From: Cloacimonetes bacterium UBA5284
GTDB lineage: Bacteria; Cloacimonadota; Cloacimonadia; Cloacimonadales; Cloacimonadaceae
DNA length: 12,508 nt
Direction: 5' to 3'
Assembly: GCA_002410505.1 (NCBI GenBank)
Contig: DHSO01000035.1
Location: 1 to 12,508, forward strand
Part shown: positions 8,064 to 12,508 of the stretch, one piece after another
Layout: each line of letters starts with the position of its first letter
How positions within the stretch are numbered: the stretch's first letter is position 1
The notes under the pieces: generated by a model
Databases searched by the model: none
What the model saw: the letters and a program-made list of their open reading frames with translations, nothing else
What the model was told of the DNA's origin: nothing
Program-made: the position numbers and the translations under genes

Positions 8064-10019
8064 TTATTTAGCTTTTTGAAGGTAAAGCACAAATTCCGTG
8101 CCTTTTTGCTCCTCACTGTTTATCTCATAATCCACACCCAAAATCTTGAGATATCCCAGGCACAAACGTAGACCCATGCCCATGCCCATTTCATGACCGG
8201 TTCCCTCCTTGGCCTTTGATCCTTCTTTCAGCAAACTAGCCACTTCATTTTGGGTCATGCCAATTCCGTGGTCGCGTATTCTTAGCTCCAAGTTCTTTGC
8301 GCGCTGTTCGCAGGTGATTTCGATGCGAGTTCCGGGTTGGCTGAATTTGATGGCATTACTTATGATGTTGCGCAATACGATCTTAAGAATGTTCGGTTCG
8401 GTGTGAGACTTGATATTCTCCGGCTCACAAAGCAAATTCACTTGAATCTCCTTTTGCTGAGTATGACCGCGGAAGAATTTGATTATCTGTTCCAAGAGTG
8501 ATTGCACCGATACATTTTGCTTCAGGCGGTCCACATCCTTTCTGAAACTACGGGATTCGATCCACACCATCATTTCAGCCAGCAAATCCGTGACTGCTTC
8601 CAGATTGTCTTTCACATGACTGATCAATGAATGAGTAGCTTCTTTTCCCACACTGCCATCCAGAATCATATCCAAAGCCGCAGCGCTGTTTGCAGCAGGA
8701 CCTCGCACATCATGAGACAAGATTGAGATCAAGCGATTGAGCATCGAAAACGATGCCTCCAATTCCCGATTACTTTTTACTAATTGTGTAGTTTGTTTTT
8801 TTATAAGTTTGTTGGATTTTTCCAATTCTTCATTCTTTCTGCGGTACGATTCTTTTTGCTCTTCGATTTTGTTGCGCAGGTATTCCGCTTCCTGTTTGGA
8901 GATCATCCTTTCGGAGATATCACTGTACTGTTCTTCTTGAAGCTTCAGAAGCTCGGTCATCCCCTCACTGGCGCTTTTGTAATCCCCAATAGCCTTTTGA
9001 TATTCATTCAGCAGCTTGCGTTTGTTTATTTTCAATTGTAATACATCGGTTTCTTTACTAAGAGCATCCGCTTCTTGCAGATGTTTGTAGGCTTCCTCAT
9101 ATTTTTTCTGCTTCATCAACAAAGTGCTTAAATTCAAAAGCATCGCCGTGTAACCGATTACGTCAGTTTCCGGATTGACAATGGATAGCGCTTCGTCCAG
9201 GTACTCTTTAGCCTCATCCAAACGCCCAAGTTTCAAACAAACGGACGACATTGTACTGAGTGTATCGGCATTGTAGGAGCATCCATAGTAAGACTTGCTG
9301 ATTATCAGAGATTTCTTAGCGCATTCATAGGACTCTTCGTATTTTCGGATGTCCGCGTATAAACGCGCCAAATTGCCATACACATAGCTTTGATATGGTT
9401 TGTTGTCCGAGGAGATGGAAATCTCCAAAGCTTTGTTATAGGCATCAAGAGCTTTGTCAAAACTTCTTAGGGGACCGTAGGCATTGCCCAAATTAATATA
9501 GGCGGACACCATTTCATCCGGGCCGGCATTTTGATGTTCAAATACTTCCAGCAGTTCATAGCATAGATCCACCGCCTTGATGAACTGCTTTGAAAAGCCA
9601 TAAGCCACTACCAAATTGTTAGCAATTGCCGACCATCTTTCTTGATGCTTGTCCAATTGCCCCAACATCTCTTCCCAGATATTGATGGCTTTCTGATGGT
9701 CTCCCCGCATCGAATATGTGATAGCCAGAGTGGATTGAACATGTAACACTTCATCAGGAGCATTAAGGCTTTCCGCTATATCCATTGCCCGTTGTAATAC
9801 TTCCGTCGCAGCCCGGGTATCCTTGCCATTAATGTGATAGCGCGCCAAACCGATCATGGTGTTGATCTGTAAGGATTCGTTTTTTTTGAAATCTGTATTG
9901 GAAAGGTAGTCTTCCACCTCTTCAATAATCTCTACGGCCCGTGCCCGTTCGGCTTTGACAAGCTCATCAAGTATACCGAATATATATGATGCTTTCTTGT
10001 TTGTTAGTTTGTTCTTCAT
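8064..10019 (-). CDS. Cytoplasmic TPR-containing sensor histidine kinase
   Basis: This is a two-component sensor that should autophosphorylate on histidine and pass the phosphate to an unidentified regulator. Of 651 residues, about 30-365 form a row of TPR-like helical repeats; the clearest are near 175-200 (INLGNAYGPLRSFDKALDAYNKAL, read in two parts), 213-239, 255-280 and 295-320. A charged coiled coil runs at about 365-425. The dimerisation/phosphoacceptor region has the H-box SILSHDVRGPAANS with H436. The ATPase domain shows the N-box (NIISNAIKFS, 551-560), G1 (RDHGIGM, 582-588) and a G2 glycine loop (GTGHEMGMGMGL, 606-617). There is no transmembrane segment, signal peptide or receiver domain, so the input is probably intracellular, sensed by protein contact through the TPRs. 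The ATG at 10019 has AGGTGA six bases upstream. No response regulator adjoins it, which makes it an orphan kinase here. Confidence 0.92.
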   Translation of the reverse strand: MKNKLTNKKASYIFGILDELVKAERARAVEIIEEVEDYLSNTDFKKNESLQINTMIGLARYHINGKDTRAATEVLQRAMDIAESLNAPDEVLHVQSTLAITYSMRGDHQKAINIWEEMLGQLDKHQERWSAIANNLVVAYGFSKQFIKAVDLCYELLEVFEHQNAGPDEMVSAYINLGNAYGPLRSFDKALDAYNKALEISISSDNKPYQSYVYGNLARLYADIRKYEESYECAKKSLIISKSYYGCSYNADTLSTMSSVCLKLGRLDEAKEYLDEALSIVNPETDVIGYTAMLLNLSTLLMKQKKYEEAYKHLQEADALSKETDVLQLKINKRKLLNEYQKAIGDYKSASEGMTELLKLQEEQYSDISERMISKQEAEYLRNKIEEQKESYRRKNEELEKSNKLIKKQTTQLVKSNRELEASFSMLNRLISILSHDVRGPAANSAAALDMILDGSVGKEATHSLISHVKDNLEAVTDLLAEMMVWIESRSFRKDVDRLKQNVSVQSLLEQIIKFFRGHTQQKEIQVNLLCEPENIKSHTEPNILKIVLRNIISNAIKFSQPGTRIEITCEQRAKNLELRIRDHGIGMTQNEVASLLKEGSKAKEGTGHEMGMGMGLRLCLGYLKILGVDYEINSEEQKGTEFVLYLQKAK

Positions 10020-10039
10020 ATTGTTTCACCTGTATACCA

Positions 10040-10113
10040 AGCTAAGTAGACACAGGGATTAGTCAATCTCTTTTTTTTGTAGTTTTGAAATTTGTATATA
10101 TTTGTACTTAGCT
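10040..10113. repeat. 9-bp inverted repeat upstream of the kinase gene
   Basis: AGCTAAGTA at 10040-10048 is the exact reverse complement of TACTTAGCT at 10105-10113. The arms are 56 bases apart and flank the region where the kinase promoter should lie. It may be a pair of operator half-sites, or it may be chance. A TTGACT hexamer (10066-10061, minus strand) lies between the arms with only a weak -10 candidate (TAGCTT, 16-base spacing). Confidence 0.35.
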
Positions 10114-10259
10114 GTGTAATCAATATGGAATGAAATAAATATGTACAAGATGGCATCAATTTATCTGCATGCTCGTTATGTATGATCTCTGCCGTCCAAA
10201 ATCAATGAGTGTCCTCCTTAAGTACTGTACTCAATCGCCTTTTCATCGGGTTGCAAAGC

Positions 10260-10287
10260 GTTTCTTGCATATATGTCTGCAAGAAAC
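10260..10287. promoter_or_regulatory. Perfect inverted repeat, candidate enhancer-binding site
   Basis: GTTTCTTGCA (10260-10269) and TGCAAGAAAC (10278-10287) are exact reverse complements separated by eight bases. The repeat centre is about 79 bases upstream of the start site predicted from the sigma-54 core at 10328-10341, which is within the range usual for upstream activator sequences of NtrC-type enhancer-binding proteins. Related TTGCAA-type half-sites lie at 10251-10256 and 10315-10322 (CTTGCAAG, itself a palindrome). No activator gene is in the window. The lack of a T tail argues against an intrinsic terminator. Confidence 0.55.
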
Positions 10288-10327
10288 AATCCTGCTATAT
10301 ATATCCGGCAGACACTTGCAAGCCACA

Positions 10328-10341
10328 GGCACGATTCTTGC
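10328..10341 (+). promoter_or_regulatory. Sigma-54 (RpoN) -24/-12 promoter
   Basis: GGCACGATTCTTGC matches the sigma-54 core GGCACG-N4-TTGC without mismatch, with GG and GC at the required spacing. The flanking bases (A before, G after) depart from the preferred T and A/T. Initiation would be near 10353, just upstream of an AGGAGG at 10362-10367. The element lies inside an imperfect CAGGC...GCCTG dyad. Its orientation is towards the DUF2089-DUF4097 genes, about 330 bases downstream. Confidence 0.6.
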
Positions 10342-10373
10342 GCCTGGCACAATGACTGTTCAGGAGGATTATA

Positions 10374-10397
10374 ATGGACATTTCCGCAAGAACATAA
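10374..10397 (+). other. Seven-codon frame behind a strong SD
   Basis: AGGAGG (10362-10367) is followed at six bases by an ATG at 10374, but the frame reads MDISART and stops at 10395-10397. The SD and spacing are as good as those of any gene here, and the frame lies about 20 bases after the predicted sigma-54 start site. It could be a leader peptide, or the 5' end of a gene broken by a stop or frameshift. The +2 frame from the same place stays open to 10480 (reading FRKNIIDKSDLRLLLP and on). I recognise no family in either frame. Confidence 0.3.
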
Positions 10398-10629
10398 TCG
10401 ATAAGAGCGATCTACGGTTGTTGCTCCCTATGCGCTATAGTTGTGCTACCGACATTATCAAGCATAATCAAGATGTCTAACCGGGTAAAATGGGCTTTAA
10501 TCAGCTGCAAAAGTGAAGCATGCCAGGAGCCAGGATAAGGCTTGAGAGCAAATGCGCCAGTCAATCACACACACAAAGTGCTAAACTAAACATTATTAAG
10601 GTATCCATTAATTATATTGAAGATTTACC

Positions 10630-10660
10630 TTGACATCATTAAAGATATTTGAAATATGAC
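10630..10660 (+). promoter_or_regulatory. Candidate sigma-70 type promoter of the DUF2089 gene
   Basis: A perfect TTGACA lies at 10630-10635. The best -10 partner is TATGAC (10655-10660, four of six matches, 19-base spacing); AATATG at 17 bases is poorer. Initiation would be near 10667, only about 15 bases before the ATG at 10682 and just in front of the AGGAG ribosome-binding site at 10670-10674. Confidence 0.35.
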
Positions 10661-10681
10661 ACCATAGACAGGAGATACAAT

Positions 10682-11041
10682 ATGCATTTAGTAAATTGTC
10701 CGGTGTGTAAAAGCGAATTAAAGATTCGCAAATACCATTGTCCCAACTGCGATATCAGCATCGAAGGGAGCTTCAGCCGCTCCTGGCTGGAAGGTCTTTC
10801 GGCCTCCCAGCTGGAATTTATCAAGCTCTTTCTTCTGGTGCAGGGAAACTTAAAAGAATTGCAAAAGCGCTTGGGGATATCGTATCCCACCATCAAGAAC
10901 AGAATTGCAGACATCAACAAGATAATAGTTCAAAACTATGCTCCCGCCGAGGATTATGAAGATATTCTGGCGGATCTGGAAGAAGGCTTTATCAGCGTGG
11001 AAGAAGCCTTAAACATGATAAACAAGAGGAGAGAGAAATGA
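10682..11041 (+). CDS. DUF2089-type zinc-ribbon/HTH protein
   Basis: This small protein of 119 residues looks like a DNA-binding regulator. The N-terminus has a four-cysteine zinc ribbon (C6-P-V-C9 and C20-P-N-C23). After the stretch LSASQLEFIKLFLLVQGNLKELQ, typical of DUF2089 (given here as residues 39-61), comes a helix-turn-helix-like segment (GISYPTIKNRIADI, 65-78). The C-terminus is LEEGFISVEEALNMI (99-113), a short helical motif that recurs at the end of the next protein. The start is the ATG at 10682, because AGGAG lies seven bases before it; a TTG 33 bases upstream would lengthen the frame by 11 residues that do not resemble the family. The stop overlaps the next start (ATGA), so the pair is coupled. 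A regulatory role is inferred from the domains; the target is unknown. Confidence 0.85.
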   Translation: MHLVNCPVCKSELKIRKYHCPNCDISIEGSFSRSWLEGLSASQLEFIKLFLLVQGNLKELQKRLGISYPTIKNRIADINKIIVQNYAPAEDYEDILADLEEGFISVEEALNMINKRREK

Positions 11042-12438
11042 ATAAGATCACGATTTCCGAAAAGAGATGGTCTTATGACGGCCTAAACAAGATCATCCTA
11101 AACAATGAGATGATACCACTCAGAATTGAAGGATCCACGGATAAGGACATCGTTATGGAAGGTGATATCAGCTTTGATATCGATATCGATACCGGTGACC
11201 TTGATATCCTGGACTACATCGAGGATAGCTATGAAGATGGTGTTTTCAGCTTGAATCTATTGGAATTGCCAGGCAAGCAGAGTAAGCTCAAATCTGTTCA
11301 GCTCAGCCTTCAGCTTCCCGCAGATGTATTTGTAGAAGTGTTTTCCGCCAGCTTTCCGCTTAGCATTACCGGATTGATGAATCAGTCCAAAATACTTACG
11401 GATAACGCTCCGATTTCACTGTCAAACAGTGAAGGTGATTTGCATATAGAAAGCGAGAATGGGCCGGTAAGAATCCGGCACTATCAAGGCAGTATATATG
11501 CAAAGATGGAAAACGGACCGATATCTGCTGAGGACATCAGCGGAGCCGGCTTGCACATCGAAAGTCAAAACGGACCCATCAAGATGCGTTTTGCCGGTTT
11601 TGGCGCAGTGGAGATCAAAACCGAAAATGGCCCAATTCATTATGAAACCCTGCCCGTGGAAGATGCGAAGATGAGATTCATCACCGAGAACGGTATCGTG
11701 CATTTGGTACTTCCCCTACGATACAGTTTCAAGCTGGAAGCAGAAAGTGAAAGTGGCAGGCTAAAATCCAAGCTGGACGCGAAAGTGAGCGAAGAAGATA
11801 AGACCTTCCGCGTAGAAAACCTCTATGATGAGGATGAACCGGCTCATATCAAGATAGAAACCGAGAATGGTTTGATCAAACTTTCCAGCGATGGACACAT
11901 CAATTTGGACTATATCAAATCAAAGATAGAACAAATGAAGGAAAAACTGAAGCAGGCAGCCACGGGTGAAGACAAGGAAAAGCTGAAAGAGCTGTTGAAT
12001 AAACTCTCTGATTATCTTTCCCGAGCGGCAAAATCCATCAATGAAGAAGCGATCCGAAACAAAGTGAATGAAGCTATTGATAAGATGAAGGCGGCGATTA
12101 GTGACTTTGATTTTGAAGAAACCAAGGCAAGCGTGAATCTCAAGGTGGAAGAGCTTAGTTCTGAGATTTACGATGGACTGAAAGATGGATTGCGCAACGT
12201 TAAAGCAGAATTTGATGGTCTGAAATATGAGCATCTGAATGCAGATTCTTTGAAGGAATACATCAGCAAAGTAGTGAATTCTCCATTGATCAAGCCCTAT
12301 CTGGGCGCGGAAAAAAAGAAAGCGGAAAAAGAAGAAATCGCGGAACGCAGTCGCTTGAAAATATTGGACATGCTGGAAAAAGGTAAGATCACCAGTGAGG
12401 AGGCAGAACGCTTGTTGAAAGCCATTGCCAAAGAATAA
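11038..12438 (+). CDS. DUF4097/YvlB-like repeat protein with helical insert
   Basis: The biochemical function is unknown. Residues 130-285 carry repeated strand-turn units built around ENG: IESENGPV, AKMENGPI, IESQNGPI, IKTENGPI, FITENGIV, a weaker EAESESGRL and IETENGLI. This is the DUF4097 type of right-handed beta-repeat found in B. subtilis YvlB and relatives. Residues 290-430 are Lys/Glu-rich and predicted helical (for example KIEQMKEKLKQAATGEDKEK). This long segment is more than the usual linker. Residues 437-462 (RSRLKILDMLEKGKITSEEAERLLKA, in parts) form the short helical motif seen at the N- or C-terminus of YvlB-like proteins. There is no signal peptide or membrane segment, so it is probably cytoplasmic. 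The start has GAGGAG at six bases, and the gene overlaps the DUF2089 gene by four bases. An envelope-stress or scaffold role would be a guess by analogy with yvl-type loci. Confidence 0.82.
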   Translation: MNKITISEKRWSYDGLNKIILNNEMIPLRIEGSTDKDIVMEGDISFDIDIDTGDLDILDYIEDSYEDGVFSLNLLELPGKQSKLKSVQLSLQLPADVFVEVFSASFPLSITGLMNQSKILTDNAPISLSNSEGDLHIESENGPVRIRHYQGSIYAKMENGPISAEDISGAGLHIESQNGPIKMRFAGFGAVEIKTENGPIHYETLPVEDAKMRFITENGIVHLVLPLRYSFKLEAESESGRLKSKLDAKVSEEDKTFRVENLYDEDEPAHIKIETENGLIKLSSDGHINLDYIKSKIEQMKEKLKQAATGEDKEKLKELLNKLSDYLSRAAKSINEEAIRNKVNEAIDKMKAAISDFDFEETKASVNLKVEELSSEIYDGLKDGLRNVKAEFDGLKYEHLNADSLKEYISKVVNSPLIKPYLGAEKKKAEKEEIAERSRLKILDMLEKGKITSEEAERLLKAIAKE

Positions 12439-12440
12439 TC

Positions 12441-12446
12441 TTGACA
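12441..12446 (+). promoter_or_regulatory. Candidate -35 box for the tRNA gene
   Basis: A perfect TTGACA starts two bases after the stop codon of the DUF4097 gene and 41 bases before the tRNA. The -10 position at 17-base spacing (ATTGTT) is a poor match, so this is only a half promoter by motif. No intrinsic terminator is visible between the two genes, and co-transcription is also possible. Confidence 0.3.
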
Positions 12447-12481
12447 GCAATTCCAGCACGAAAATTGTTGCAAAACACGGT

Positions 12482-12508
12482 CGGGATGTAGCGCAGTCCG
12501 GTTAGCGC
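12482..12508 (+). tRNA. tRNA gene, probably tRNA-Pro (3' part outside window)
   Basis: The last 27 bases fit the 5' end of a tRNA: a seven-base acceptor strand CGGGATG, the invariant U8 and A9 (TA), a D-stem GCGC (12491-12494), a ten-base D-loop AGTCCGGTTA with the GG pair, and the closing GCGC (12505-12508). A C at position 1 and the CGGGATGTAGCGCAG opening are typical of bacterial tRNA-Pro. The anticodon lies beyond the edge, so the amino acid identity is inferred. Confidence 0.8.

Larger units (their letters stand above)
10020..10681. other. Long intergenic region between divergent genes
   Basis: This interval of 662 bases holds no convincing protein gene. The half next to the kinase gene is A/T-rich and contains a 9-bp inverted repeat. 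The middle (10250-10400) holds a perfect inverted repeat, an exact sigma-54 core and a strong SD followed by a seven-codon frame. The part from 10480 to 10640 has a tandem GCCAGGA pair (10522-10535) and a short CA run, with nothing recognisable. A sigma-70 type -35 box precedes the DUF2089 gene. The longest open frame (ATG 10169 to stop 10480, 103 codons) has no SD, an atypical composition and no recognisable domain, and it runs through the promoter elements. Confidence 0.7.

Noticed and set aside
10031..10039. Extended -10 (TGGTATACA) for the kinase gene
   Set aside because: Initiation would fall within the ribosome-binding site, leaving a leader too short to carry the AGGTGA.
10176..10219. 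Minus-strand AAGGAGGA followed by a TTG-started nine-codon frame
   Set aside because: The SD match is good, but the frame is tiny with a TTG start and no other support; a chance match in a non-coding stretch is likely.
10326..10346. CAGGC...GCCTG dyad as an intrinsic terminator
   Set aside because: No T run follows, and the dyad coincides with the sigma-54 core.
10169..10480. 103-codon plus-strand frame in the long intergenic region
   Set aside because: It has no ribosome-binding site and no recognisable domain, and it reads straight through the inverted repeat and the sigma-54 core. Only its last third, behind the AGGAGG, is of possible interest.
10522..10575. Tandem GCCAGGA pair and short CA run as a repeat array
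   Set aside because: There are only two 7-base copies and a few CA units; no larger repeat or CRISPR-like spacing is present.

Overview
The window comes from a bacterial chromosome of moderate GC content with a conserved housekeeping part and a less familiar regulatory part. An RND exporter with its periplasmic adaptor implies a diderm (Gram-negative type) cell, and ispH implies the MEP isoprenoid route. Ribosomal protein S1 carries long low-complexity extensions at both ends, unlike the E. coli protein. A free-living, non-proteobacterial diderm, for example from the FCB/Cloacimonadota-like groups, would fit. That placement is inference; no marker here settles it.

Left part, all minus strand: cmk (cytidylate kinase), ispH (HMBPP reductase) and rpsA (ribosomal protein S1, running off the left edge) form a tight operon whose genes overlap by 10 and 7 bases. 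An 87-base gap separates it from the end of an efflux operon. That operon consists of a HlyD-type membrane-fusion protein followed by a 1028-residue RND permease, joined by a GTGA overlap. No TolC-type outer-membrane partner lies in the window. Next comes a cytoplasmic sensor histidine kinase built from TPR repeats, a coiled coil and a HisKA/HATPase core, with no receiver domain and no adjacent response regulator.

Right part, plus strand: after a 662-base gene-poor interval come two genes joined by an ATGA overlap. The first is a zinc-ribbon/HTH protein of the DUF2089 type. The second is a DUF4097/YvlB-like protein with repeated 'ENGPI' motifs, a long charged helical region and a short C-terminal helical motif that also occurs at the end of its partner. 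A tRNA gene, probably tRNA-Pro, begins 43 bases after the second gene and is cut by the right edge.

The most interesting part is the interval 10020-10681. It holds an exact match to the sigma-54 core (GGCACG-N4-TTGC). About 79 bases upstream of the predicted start site is a perfect 10-bp inverted repeat, a suitable place for an enhancer-binding protein site. Just downstream are a strong Shine-Dalgarno sequence and an ATG, but the frame closes after seven codons and no convincing gene follows until the DUF2089 gene. This could be the promoter of a small RNA, a leader peptide, a decayed gene, or a long-leader promoter for the DUF2089-DUF4097 pair.
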